64,000 nt of DNA. It comes from an uncultured Draconibacterium sp. (GTDB lineage: Bacteria > Bacteroidota > Bacteroidia > Bacteroidales > Prolixibacteraceae). The DNA is taken from NCBI RefSeq assembly GCF_963674925.1, contig NZ_OY771647.1, positions 2,061,501-2,125,500 on the forward strand, read 5' to 3'. Below are positions 18,133 through 26,578 of this stretch, one piece after another (position 1 is the first letter of the stretch; every line of letters begins with the position of its first letter). Position numbers and translations under genes: made by a program. The notes under the pieces are model-generated. The model was not told the origin of the DNA and made no database searches. It worked only from the letters and a program-made list of their open reading frames with translations.

Positions 18133-19581
18133 CTACAGACTATCGCCAAAATCGGCTTTAAATTTCTCCACAAGCTTTTCCTGCCAGTCGGAGGTTGGTT
18201 TTAGCTTACCAAAGAAAAACCGCAATACTTTTGGCTCGTCGTAAAATTCGAGTCCGCCAATAAGCTTTCTGTTTTCGTAAAGCCATGCAATTCTGTCGAT
18301 GGTATATTTTACCTGCGATAAGGTGAAAACACGGCGGGGAAGCGCAAGCCTTAGAAGCTCAACTGCAGCAAAATGGTCGCTGCCATCTTCTTCTCTTTCC
18401 TCCGAAATTGTACCTCTTTCCATGCCTCGTACTCCACTTGCAATGTATAAAGCGGCTGCTAATGAACCTGCCCTGTATTCCTTTTGTGGCACATGATCAA
18501 GAAAAGCCATGGCATCAAGGTGGGCTCCCAAACCTCCCGGAGGTGTTATTACAGGAACTCCGAGTTTAACCAATTCATCAATCATATATTTAATAAAAAT
18601 AGGACCCTGGTTAATCATTTCTTCGTCCATGGTTTCATCCAGTCCAACTACCATTGCCTCCATCTCGCGGGTTGACATACCTCCGTAAGTTGAAAAACCT
18701 TCGTAAAGCGGCAGCATTTCCAATAGTTTTTTGTAGGCAGCCTCGTCGTTGGTAATTATACCACCCCCTCTTACGTGCCCCAGTTTACGTGCTGAGAAAT
18801 AAACGATATCAGCAGAATCAGATAAAATCCGGGTTATTTCACGGGTGGAGTGATTTTTATACTTTTCGTCGCGGGTTTTGATGAAATGCAGGTTATCAGC
18901 CCACAAACTTGCATCAATAATAAACGGAATGTTGTATTTTCGGGCAATCTTACCTGTCTCAATAAAGTTGTCTAAAGCAACAGGCTGTCCTCCAATCAGG
19001 TTGGTTCCGGCTTCAATTCGAATAAATGAAATCTTATCAGCACCTTCCTCATCTATTAATTTCTGTAACTGATTTAAATCAATATTCCCCTTAAATGGCT
19101 TCGAACTAACCGAATCTAAAGCATCGGGTAAAAACAGTTCGAGCACTTTGCCACCATTTACCATAATATGGGCTTTTGTTGTGGTAAAGTGGTAGTTCAT
19201 CGGAATGTAGGTATCTTTCTTTACAAAGGCCAGTGATAGTAGGTTTTCACAAGCACGTCCCTGGTGTACAGGCAGAAAATATTTCTTTCCAAAAATTTCC
19301 TCGATTTTGTCTTTTAGCCGGGTAAATGTTGCCGAACCCGCATAACTATCATCAACTGTGAGCATTGCAGCAGTTTGTTTGTCACTCATTGCATTTACTC
19401 CACTGTCAGTAAGCATGTCAAGGTAAATGTCTTTATTGTAGAGGAGAAATGTATTATTGCCGGCCTCCTCAATAGCCTTAAGCCTTCTTTCAACCGGAAC
19501 CAGATCAAGGCGTTGAACCATTCGAACTTTATGCATCTCCAACGGAAGCTCTTCGCCTAAAAAAAATTTAATATTAGCCAT
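18133..19581 (-). CDS. Tyrosine phenol-lyase / tryptophanase family beta-eliminating lyase
   Basis: 482 residues, PLP-dependent fold type I. By-eye comparison with remembered C. freundii TPL and E. coli TnaA puts the Schiff-base lysine at K266 (FSARKLGH), with Y80 (DDSYAGS) and D223 also conserved. Specificity positions look TPL-like: T133 in HFTTTKAH (TPL Thr124, TnaA Asp), R389 in GMERG (TPL Arg381, TnaA Ile) and F455 in KVLRFF (TPL Phe448, TnaA His). However, the Arg that contacts PLP after the Asp (TPL Arg217) is L226 here (DASLWADN), so the enzyme is divergent. It would degrade an amino acid to pyruvate, ammonia and phenol or indole. Single gene with its own terminator; a fragment of a second copy lies at 9405-9558. 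Confidence 0.85.
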   Translation of the reverse strand: MANIKFFLGEELPLEMHKVRMVQRLDLVPVERRLKAIEEAGNNTFLLYNKDIYLDMLTDSGVNAMSDKQTAAMLTVDDSYAGSATFTRLKDKIEEIFGKKYFLPVHQGRACENLLSLAFVKKDTYIPMNYHFTTTKAHIMVNGGKVLELFLPDALDSVSSKPFKGNIDLNQLQKLIDEEGADKISFIRIEAGTNLIGGQPVALDNFIETGKIARKYNIPFIIDASLWADNLHFIKTRDEKYKNHSTREITRILSDSADIVYFSARKLGHVRGGGIITNDEAAYKKLLEMLPLYEGFSTYGGMSTREMEAMVVGLDETMDEEMINQGPIFIKYMIDELVKLGVPVITPPGGLGAHLDAMAFLDHVPQKEYRAGSLAAALYIASGVRGMERGTISEEREEDGSDHFAAVELLRLALPRRVFTLSQVKYTIDRIAWLYENRKLIGGLEFYDEPKVLRFFFGKLKPTSDWQEKLVEKFKADFGDSL

Positions 19582-20047
19582 AATGAAATAGGTAATTGTT
19601 ATTGGTTTTTAATAAATGTAGCTATACAGCTTTTTAGAAGGTATAAATATAATAATATGTAACAGATTGCCTAGTTTTAGTAAGTAGATTGTTAGATAAG
19701 TATCGAAAGAAGTACGAAATTATAAAACGAGGCTTGGAGTAAATTCTAAAATAATAAGAATTTTTTTAGTTTACGATTTTACTTTTTATGTTTTCAATAG
19801 TCAAACACCAGGTATTCGAAAACAAATAAATAAAGACATTTACCATTGGTTGGCATGTTTGAGTATCTGAAAAACAATTGTTGCTCTGCCAAAGCTTTGG
19901 TGTTGTTCTCTGAATCGGATGTAAAAGTTAAAATCGACAATAAGTTGAGGTATGAAATTGGTAAAAATATGAACTGTATTTTACACCGGGGGATTACCTT
20001 ATTACTAATTAAATCAATTCAATCATTCAAAAACTAATTTAATTGAC
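19582..20047. other. Gap between lyase and small secreted protein genes
   Basis: AT-rich, 466 bases, holding promoters of both divergent genes. An open frame at 19846-20037 with a TTG start has no recognisable features and is not called. Confidence 0.4.
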
Positions 20048-20548
20048 ATGAAAAAAAATTACACAAACAAACAAATGAGTTTTTTGCGAATGTTATCAGT
20101 TGTTATGTGCTTAATGCTAATTGTTCCGGCAATGGCAAAAGCACAGGGTAAATCTAATTTTGCAGGCAGTTGGGCTTTAAATGAATCAAAAAGTAAATTG
20201 GGCGATAGCGGCCGCCGATTTGGAGGTGGCGACTTTGTTGTAAAACAAGAGGCCAATCTTCTTTCAGTTGAAAGATCGTTTAACGATCAGAGTTTTACAA
20301 GTAAATACACCCTTGATGGGAAAGAAAGTGTAAACTCTTTTGGAAGAGGTGAAAGCAAATCGACAGCCAACTGGTCTGATGATGGAAAATCGCTAACTAT
20401 CGTAACTAAAATGAATTTCAACGATATGGAAATAAAATCGACCCAGGTTTGGACACTGAACGATGCTAAAACGCTTTCAATTGTATCAACCAGGCCAAAC
20501 AGGGACGGAGGTACCGTAACAACCACATCGGTTTACGACAAAAAATAG
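20048..20548 (+). CDS. Small secreted lipocalin-like protein
   Basis: 166 residues with a signal peptide ending about AKAQ (residue 33). The mature part begins with FAGSWALNESKSKLG, a pattern common in short exported beta-barrel-like proteins of Bacteroidota that contain G-x-W near the N-terminus. It is followed by alternating beta strands (KYTLDGKESVNSFGRGESKS). No known enzymatic motif. Followed directly by a terminator, so it is a single-gene unit. Confidence 0.75.
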   Translation: MKKNYTNKQMSFLRMLSVVMCLMLIVPAMAKAQGKSNFAGSWALNESKSKLGDSGRRFGGGDFVVKQEANLLSVERSFNDQSFTSKYTLDGKESVNSFGRGESKSTANWSDDGKSLTIVTKMNFNDMEIKSTQVWTLNDAKTLSIVSTRPNRDGGTVTTTSVYDKK

Positions 20549-20563
20549 ACTCAAGCAGAAGCT

Positions 20564-20597
20564 AAAAAGAGACCTATGATACATAGGTCTCTTTTTT
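20564..20597 (+). terminator. Terminator of the secreted protein gene
   Basis: Stem AGAGACCTATG/CATAGGTCTCT with a three-base loop and a T run. It lies in the 303-base gap 20549-20851. In the rest of that gap one minus-strand frame ends in SSADDENNELD, a possible decayed gene end. Confidence 0.8.
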
Positions 20598-20851
20598 ATC
20601 CCTAATTCTTTATTCAGCTCTGAGTAATACACTCTTTAAACATGCTAGTCCAGTTCGTTGTTTTCGTCGTCGGCAGAAGAAACGCCTGCGAAAGATTGTG
20701 CTGTTCTTCACGAATCGTTTATACCGGCTGCAACACGCAAGGTCGATTCAACTATAATTTATGTGGCACATATGGTTGCCATTTGGTTGATCGGTTCGCT
20801 TTTATCATTGAAGGCTAAACCGGAAGTTCGTAGAACCCGGCAACTGATTAT

Positions 20852-22000
20852 TCATCGATCAATAGTATTTAGTGTGTTTTTTTGTCTGTATTCAGTTGGC
20901 GTTAATCCCGTATGTTTTTTGAATGCCGTGTTAAACGACGATTTGGAGTTAAATCCTACTTCGTATAAGATTTCCAAAACGGTGTATTCTTTTCGGTCGG
21001 TAGAAGCAAGTAATTCCATCGCTTTTTCAATTCTGTACTCATTAACAAAATCAAAAAAGTGTTTGTTGAGGTGGTGGTTGATCAAAATCGAAAGTTCGCG
21101 TGATGAGATTTGGGTTTTTTCAGCCAGGGTATGTAGTGTTAACGTTGCATCAAGAAACGGTTCTTCTTCTTTCATATATTGATTAACACGCTCAGCCAGT
21201 TTGTTGTTTTCCTCTGCCGATTTTAATGTTAAATCACCGGAATTCTGCTTTACCAACTTTTGTACCGAGGGTTGTGCTTCGGTCTCGTCGATAAAAAGTT
21301 CGGGCGATCGTAAACCAAGGATGATAAGCCAGCAAAACAGAATTAAAATAGCTGTTATTACCACGTACGAGATAAATGAAAAACTCTCGAAATGAAAAAC
21401 CCACCGGGTAATTATATTTACCATCGATAAGGAATAAAGCACGGCAACAAAAAGAATTAGATTTGATATATAACCATATCTGTTGGTGTTTGTGTTGGAA
21501 TAGTTTTCAAAGAAAATTTCTTTGTGCTTTTTTAAAAGGCGGTATGAAAAATACAAATACAGGAAAGTCTGCAAATACAAAACGGCGTAAAAAAACAGTC
21601 CAACAATTCGTTCAATTTCCTCCGTCACACTTCCTTTTGTGTATTCAATAATAAGCAGGGAAAAAACAACGCCGAGAAGTAAAAAAAAAGGTAAGGTATG
21701 CCAGAAGTCCTTTCCCTTTAAATTGTAGCCCGGGAACAACGAAGTTTTTATGTGTAAATACAAAGCCGGTGCCGCCAGGTAAATCAGGAGTTGTAGAAAT
21801 GTCGTAATGTTCTCCGACCAGCGGTTTAAAATGAAATCGGCAAAAAAATCCAGAACATTATAGGCCAGCAACAGGATAAAAATGGCGATAAAGTAGTTGC
21901 TTAACTTTTTCCCTTCATTATTAAATAGCAGGTAAATGGCAAACAGAAATGCCTGAAATCCGGCAAGTAATTCGATTGCATTTAAGAACGTAATTTCCAT
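20852..22000 (-). CDS. Membrane-bound AraC-family regulator (7TM type)
   Basis: 382 residues. Seven hydrophobic helices fill about residues 5-235 (for example ELLAGFQAFLFAIYLLF and YVVITAILILFCWLIILG). A linker and an AraC HTH follow at about 270-375 (LAEKTQISSRELSILINHHL, VLEILYEVGFNSKSSFNTAF). This is a Bacteroidota design that senses at the membrane and binds DNA with the same polypeptide. It lies just downstream of the protease operon on the same strand (64-base gap) and may respond to the same condition. Confidence 0.9.
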   Translation of the reverse strand: MEITFLNAIELLAGFQAFLFAIYLLFNNEGKKLSNYFIAIFILLLAYNVLDFFADFILNRWSENITTFLQLLIYLAAPALYLHIKTSLFPGYNLKGKDFWHTLPFFLLLGVVFSLLIIEYTKGSVTEEIERIVGLFFYAVLYLQTFLYLYFSYRLLKKHKEIFFENYSNTNTNRYGYISNLILFVAVLYSLSMVNIITRWVFHFESFSFISYVVITAILILFCWLIILGLRSPELFIDETEAQPSVQKLVKQNSGDLTLKSAEENNKLAERVNQYMKEEEPFLDATLTLHTLAEKTQISSRELSILINHHLNKHFFDFVNEYRIEKAMELLASTDRKEYTVLEILYEVGFNSKSSFNTAFKKHTGLTPTEYRQKNTLNTIDR

Positions 22001-22064
22001 TTAGTCAATATTTGCTTCATACAATTATACAAATAATTGAAGATTGTATTAAATGGATACGCTT

Positions 22065-22766
22065 CTAGCTCAGGAAGAAAAATATGTGCTCCTGTGCCCA
22101 GTTGGTAATGATACGTTCTTTATCAAGAAAAATCATCGTAATTCCAAATACGTCGTAAAAACCATGTGTAAGAACCAGTACCCAAAGGTTTTTTTGATTT
22201 TTGTAGAAAATCGAACTAAATAGCAGTGCCACAAATCCGGTGGTAATTATGCCCGAAGCTCCCTGATACAAATGCGCAAAACCAAATGCTAAAGATGAAA
22301 TAAGAATTGCTGCTGCCCATGCCGGCTGACTGTTGCCAAAAATACGGGCCAGTTGTTTAAGCATGTAACCGCGATATAAAAATTCCTCGCCAAACGCGGC
22401 GAAGATCCACATTATGGCCAAAAAGACAAGGTAGTTTTGCCAGTTTCCTTTTAAGCCTTCGAAGTTGCTTAAATCGGTAGCACCATAAAAATATTCGATG
22501 ACGGGTTGAAAAAGAAAGTCGTTTGCAACGATGATGAGAATGGTATATAAAATGGCTTTGAGAACGGTTTTTACAAGCGGATTTTTTTGAATTGAAAAAA
22601 ACGACCAGTCCCATTTTACCGCCCAGGCAGTGACTAAAACGATTACATATCCCAGGATAGTGCCATAATTGCTGGTAGCAATTGATAAGGTTAGAATAAT
22701 GGAAATAAATGTTAGAATTACGGCCGGTTGCGTAAGAAAAGTTGCGGCTTTTTGTCTTGCTTTCAT
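22065..22766 (-). CDS. CPBP (CAAX-type) intramembrane metalloprotease
   Basis: 233 residues, mostly transmembrane. The ABI/CPBP motifs are all present: E127-E128 and R132 in GEEFLYRGYML, H165 in FGFAHLYQG, and H201 with D205 in LTHGFYDVFG. Such proteases cleave within membranes and serve in prenyl-protein processing, anti-sigma cleavage or bacteriocin self-immunity. Third gene of an operon, 6 bases after the aspartic protease lipoprotein, hinting at a shared proteolytic task. Confidence 0.9.
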   Translation of the reverse strand: MKARQKAATFLTQPAVILTFISIILTLSIATSNYGTILGYVIVLVTAWAVKWDWSFFSIQKNPLVKTVLKAILYTILIIVANDFLFQPVIEYFYGATDLSNFEGLKGNWQNYLVFLAIMWIFAAFGEEFLYRGYMLKQLARIFGNSQPAWAAAILISSLAFGFAHLYQGASGIITTGFVALLFSSIFYKNQKNLWVLVLTHGFYDVFGITMIFLDKERIITNWAQEHIFFFLS

Positions 22767-22772
22767 TTTTTA

Positions 22773-24065
22773 CTAGTTAAAGGTTACCGATGCATATTTA
22801 AAACTGATTATCATTTCATCAAATTGTTTAATGTAATCTTGTCCAAAGTTTCCGTGAAAATTATTTTCCGCACCTCCAATATCTTCAATGTGCAGGCGAA
22901 CGCTGTCAATTTGGGCCGCTGAATCTGCAACCTTTAAATTCAGCTTGTCGATTATATAACCTTCAAACTCAATAATACCACCGCCACTTCCGGCAGTAAA
23001 TTTTTCTTTCTCAAAATTTCGTTCAACCTGGTTTTTATAGTCTTTATAAAATTGTGGATACAACGATGTGGTTGTGGCTCCTGTATCAAAATTAAAACGC
23101 AAAGTATCGCCGTTATATTCGGCAGCAATAATCGGCATCAAACCATCCAACGCAAAATTATTGTACGCGTATTCTACCGGATTTTTCGGCACAAAAATCT
23201 GGTTGTCTTTACTCACCCGAATTTCATCCATGGCTTCAATAACCGGAAATCCAATTGCTCCGTTTATATAATAATCGATTTGCGGAAAAGAAAGGTCCTT
23301 GTCGTCGAGTACCAAAAAGAAAACATTCTTAAAAATAATACCGGCAATGGTGAGTTCGGGCGCAATTGCTATGTCGCTTTTAACGCGTAAACCGGTTGCA
23401 GCAGTTACATAAAAATCGGCCTCTGTTATTTCTAAATTCAGTTTTTTTGCCAGCGACCGAACCATCACCGAAAAGTTGGCGCCGGTATCAAAAAGCAGGT
23501 TTTTGGTTGAGTCCCCAAAACTTACATCGATATTAAATAAGCCCACTTTATCCTTTGTCATTGGAATCAACGCATCAGCGGTTTTAACAATTTCCTGACG
23601 GGGAACATCTTTTAATGCCTCCCAAATTTTTATTTCATTTTGCAGGTTTTCTAATTCTGATGAATCGTTCAGTGCTGCAAAATTGTTTAATATAAATTCA
23701 CTGGCTTTTGCGGTCTCTGAATATTCGTACAGATTTACATGGTTTAAAAGTTTTGTACTGTACAGTTCGTTAAGCATCGTATCGGTAAGTGAGGCACCGT
23801 GTTTTTCGAGTAGTTCATCAATGGCCTTGTTCGATTCTTCTGCATTATTAAATACATTGCTGATTAATGCGCTGTAGTAAAGTTTATGCGTTTCTGAAAG
23901 CTGATCGATATTTTGATTGTAGGTTTCTTTGAGTTTGAAAAAGTCGGAAACTTCAATTAAATCTTCCAGCTTGTTCAGTACCTGCTGATTGGATATTTTG
24001 GTAGTCGATATTCCACAGCCAAATAAACTGGCAACGATAATAAGTATTGATAGAATTCTTTTCAT
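22773..24065 (-). CDS. Retropepsin-like aspartic protease lipoprotein with two active-site halves
   Basis: 430 residues. Lipobox LFGC (Cys17) predicts a membrane anchor. A helical region of about 150 residues, TPR-like in spacing, precedes two aspartyl protease halves. Each half has a D-T-G triad: D193 in LFDTGANFSVM and D327 in NFDTGATTTSLY. Each is followed by a hydrophobic-Gly region (INGAIGFPV, FHGNFGQDY). Two halves in one chain make a pepsin-like active site, whereas retropepsins normally dimerise. Probably periplasmic or surface-exposed. It lies between the DUF6090 and CPBP genes. Confidence 0.82.
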   Translation of the reverse strand: MKRILSILIIVASLFGCGISTTKISNQQVLNKLEDLIEVSDFFKLKETYNQNIDQLSETHKLYYSALISNVFNNAEESNKAIDELLEKHGASLTDTMLNELYSTKLLNHVNLYEYSETAKASEFILNNFAALNDSSELENLQNEIKIWEALKDVPRQEIVKTADALIPMTKDKVGLFNIDVSFGDSTKNLLFDTGANFSVMVRSLAKKLNLEITEADFYVTAATGLRVKSDIAIAPELTIAGIIFKNVFFLVLDDKDLSFPQIDYYINGAIGFPVIEAMDEIRVSKDNQIFVPKNPVEYAYNNFALDGLMPIIAAEYNGDTLRFNFDTGATTTSLYPQFYKDYKNQVERNFEKEKFTAGSGGGIIEFEGYIIDKLNLKVADSAAQIDSVRLHIEDIGGAENNFHGNFGQDYIKQFDEMIISFKYASVTFN

Positions 24066-24071
24066 GGTATT

Positions 24072-24746
24072 TTAGTCTTTTAATTTTAATGAATGGCGCA
24101 ATGCCTCCTGAAGTTCTCTGTTTTTATCCAGTGCTTTTCTGTAGTGATTATTGTTTTGTTGAATAAGGGAAATTACGCCAAGATACATATTGGTAAATTC
24201 CAGAGATTGATAACTTGCTTCATTTACAAATTCCTGCGATAGTAAATTGACGGTTTTGTATAAAACAGGAAACCCGTAATTATCCATATGTTTTTGGTGA
24301 AACTGCTCCACATTCTTTATCTCATTCAGAAAAGTGTAATACGAACTAATTTTCTCCTTTAACTGATAATCTGAGATCAAATTCAGATTTCCACTGTTGA
24401 TAATGTCTTCATAGGTATCGTTCCCGGCCGACAACCATTCGATGTAGATAATTTCAGTTACAATCTCGCGTGCCTGGTCTTCGTTAAGAGGCTTATTAAC
24501 CAGTTCTGTTTCTTTTAAAATGGCAATTAATTTGTCAGATTTTAACTGACTACTTGAAATAAGCGAATCGATTTCATTTTCATTATTCTGAACGTCTCTG
24601 TAAAAACTGTTGAGGTATTTATATTCCAGCTTTTTCTCAGCAGCATTTTCACGCCAGTTATTCAGAATAAATCCGGCGGTTACGCCAATAAATACTACCA
24701 GTAACTCTAAAGTATAATGCCACTTGTTGGTTCTATTCTTGCTCAT
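24072..24746 (-). CDS. DUF6090-like single-pass membrane protein
   Basis: 224 residues from the ATG at 24746. The longer frame upstream encodes an unrelated hydrophobic stretch and lacks a ribosome site. A basic start (MSKNRTNKWHYTLE) precedes one transmembrane helix LLVVFIGVTAGFILNNW, then a mainly helical periplasmic domain rich in Glu, Asn and Lys. The helix with LNNWRE behind it is typical of the Bacteroidota family I know as DUF6090, of unknown function. First gene of the three-gene operon with the two proteases. Confidence 0.78.
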   Translation of the reverse strand: MSKNRTNKWHYTLELLVVFIGVTAGFILNNWRENAAEKKLEYKYLNSFYRDVQNNENEIDSLISSSQLKSDKLIAILKETELVNKPLNEDQAREIVTEIIYIEWLSAGNDTYEDIINSGNLNLISDYQLKEKISSYYTFLNEIKNVEQFHQKHMDNYGFPVLYKTVNLLSQEFVNEASYQSLEFTNMYLGVISLIQQNNNHYRKALDKNRELQEALRHSLKLKD

Positions 24747-24955
24747 TCTGTTTTTATTTGAAAACAAATGTGCTTCAAAAAACGAAGCTGTGCGACCGAA
24801 TAAATAAAGTCGAACGCTTTTGGTCGTGATATTTTTAAAGAAAATTACAGGAAAGTCATTAAGAAGAAACAAACAGATAGTAATGCACAAGTACAAAATG
24901 ATATTTTAAATTGATAAATTGAATGCGAGTTTTTTATTCAAACACAGTTTTTAAG

Positions 24956-24963
24956 TAGCTTTG
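24956..24963 (+). promoter_or_regulatory. -7 element before the DUF1080 gene
   Basis: TAGCTTTG, matching TAnnTTTG, 49 bases upstream of the start codon. A T-rich run at 24931-24935 sits at the -33 position without the final G. Confidence 0.45.
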
Positions 24964-25011
24964 TGTTATTAGAAACAAGATGAACAATTTTATTCATCAA
25001 AATAAATAACA

Positions 25012-25998
25012 ATGAACAAACTAAAACCTATTATTTTATTGATTGCAATTGCACTAACGGCTTTTGTTCCGGTGCAGGCACAGCGCGTTGAAAGCGACTC
25101 GCCATTAATTGGCAAGTGGGATTTAACTATTAATATGACTCAACAACAGATCGAAAATCTCGGTCTTTTTCGACACGGTTTAATGGCTTCCGACGGTTTC
25201 CCCGGATGGCTTATGGTTAAATTATCAGGTTTCTCTACTTTAACCGGCTACTATGTTGGCTACGAGGGAAGTGCCCGTCCAATTGCCGAAGTCGTTTACG
25301 ATGAAGCTACGGATAAATATCATTTCACCATTCCGCCGCAATGGATGGATATTGATGATCTTTATTTTGAGTTTTCGCTAAAAGACGATAAACTTACAGG
25401 CTATCAAATGCTCGATGGTAATAAGCTGGAATGGACAGGTGTTCGGGCTCCATCACTTAAAAGAACTGAACCGCCAATTTGGGGAAATCCTATTGAGATG
25501 ATTACCGAAAACATGGAAAAATGGGTTATTCCGCAGAACAACAAATTTCAGATGATTGATGGTGTAATGGTTAACACTGAGTCGGGCGGTAACCTGGTTA
25601 GTATTCAGAAATTTGAGGATTTTAAACTTCACGTTGAATTCCGTTATCCGGCAGGAAGTAACAGTGGAATTTATCTTCGTGGCCGTCACGAATTGCAGAT
25701 TGAAGATTCAAAAGGAAGAACTGACGATGTGAGTATTGGTGGTATCTACGGGTTTATCGCTCCGGCAGTTTATGCGGCTAACGCACCGGGCGAATGGCAG
25801 ACTTATGACGTGACACTTGTTGGGCGTCATGTTACAGTTTTGCTGAATGGAACAGAAGTTATTTCCAATCGCCCTATTCCCGGAATTACAGGTGGCTCGT
25901 TGGATAGCAAAGAAGGAGAACCTGGCCCATTTCAGATTCAGGGGGATCACGGACCGGTGGAATTCCGCAAATTTACCGTTACTCCGGCGGTTAACTAG
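25012..25998 (+). CDS. Secreted DUF1080 (3-keto-disaccharide hydrolase type) protein
   Basis: 328 residues with a signal peptide ending at VQAQ. Residues about 150-325 form the DUF1080/LamG-like jelly roll, with the recognisable DFKLHVEFRYPAGSNSGIYL, RGRHELQIEDS and GPFQIQGDHGPVEFRKF. Characterised relatives act on keto-glycosides or bind polysaccharide. The N-terminal 130 residues, beginning LIGKWDLTINM, form a separate beta domain. Single-gene unit with a terminator right after it. Confidence 0.85.
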   Translation: MNKLKPIILLIAIALTAFVPVQAQRVESDSPLIGKWDLTINMTQQQIENLGLFRHGLMASDGFPGWLMVKLSGFSTLTGYYVGYEGSARPIAEVVYDEATDKYHFTIPPQWMDIDDLYFEFSLKDDKLTGYQMLDGNKLEWTGVRAPSLKRTEPPIWGNPIEMITENMEKWVIPQNNKFQMIDGVMVNTESGGNLVSIQKFEDFKLHVEFRYPAGSNSGIYLRGRHELQIEDSKGRTDDVSIGGIYGFIAPAVYAANAPGEWQTYDVTLVGRHVTVLLNGTEVISNRPIPGITGGSLDSKEGEPGPFQIQGDHGPVEFRKFTVTPAVN

Positions 25999-26034
25999 AT
26001 TATGTGCTAAATATTCCAGAACATAAATTTACTT

Positions 26035-26064
26035 AAAGAGAGGCCTTTTCGGCCTCTTTTTTTT
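26035..26064 (+). terminator. Terminator of the DUF1080 gene
   Basis: GAGGCC/GGCCTC stem extended by A/T pairs, with loop TTTTC and eight T. Confidence 0.8.
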
Positions 26065-26170
26065 CTGAAAGTCCCCATCTTTTTATGTGTATTGCCGTTT
26101 GAGTTTCGTCCGGGAGAACCATCTGGCTTCGATCTGCTTTCTTCGCCGGACGATTTCCTTTTGTCATTTC

Positions 26171-26331
26171 ATCCCGGCGCTACGCACCGGGTTATTCACA
26201 TTAGACGCTTCCAGCGTCATAAAAACTTGCAATTGCAACATTGCAGATCAATAAACTCATCTTAATTTTGTAATTCAGCTTAATATCCCGAAGGGATAAA
26301 ATGTGACTAACCTCGGGTGAAACCCGGGGTT
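26171..26331. repeat. REP/MITE-like palindromic element
   Basis: Four palindromes in a row: CCCGG..CCGGG at 26173-26191, GACGCTTCCAGCGTC at 26204-26218, TATCCCGAAGGGATA at 26284-26298 and CCTCGGGTGAAACCCGGGG at 26311-26329. The two outer arms are inverted copies of each other (CCGGGTTATTCACATT left, AATGTGACTAACCTCGG right), so the element ends in terminal inverted repeats of about 30 bases. It carries no gene. It occupies the 580-base gap 25999-26578 before the GH130 gene. Confidence 0.65.
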
Positions 26332-26578
26332 GATGTGCGGTAATTTAAAGGCGCAATCAGTAAGCTGTTCAATGCGCAATCGTTGTGTGCGCCTTGTAAT
26401 CTGGTCATTTTTATGAAATGCGTTTAACAGACTTTACTTTCATTCATGTTGGTGATTCCCGTGAATCATGATTGTTTTGTGCTATTCGGAAAAAGCACGC
26501 TTCCTTAAATTCGAGTCAGACAAGGAGGGATTTCTATTTTTGCTAACTTACAGCACTAAACCAATAAAACGTAAGACA

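Noticed and set aside
19846..20037. 63-codon frame before the secreted protein gene
   Set aside because: TTG start, no homology signals, and the region looks like promoter DNA.
20658..21182. 174-codon plus-strand open frame
   Set aside because: Its second half is antisense to the well-supported 7TM AraC gene, and the protein has no family features or ribosome site.
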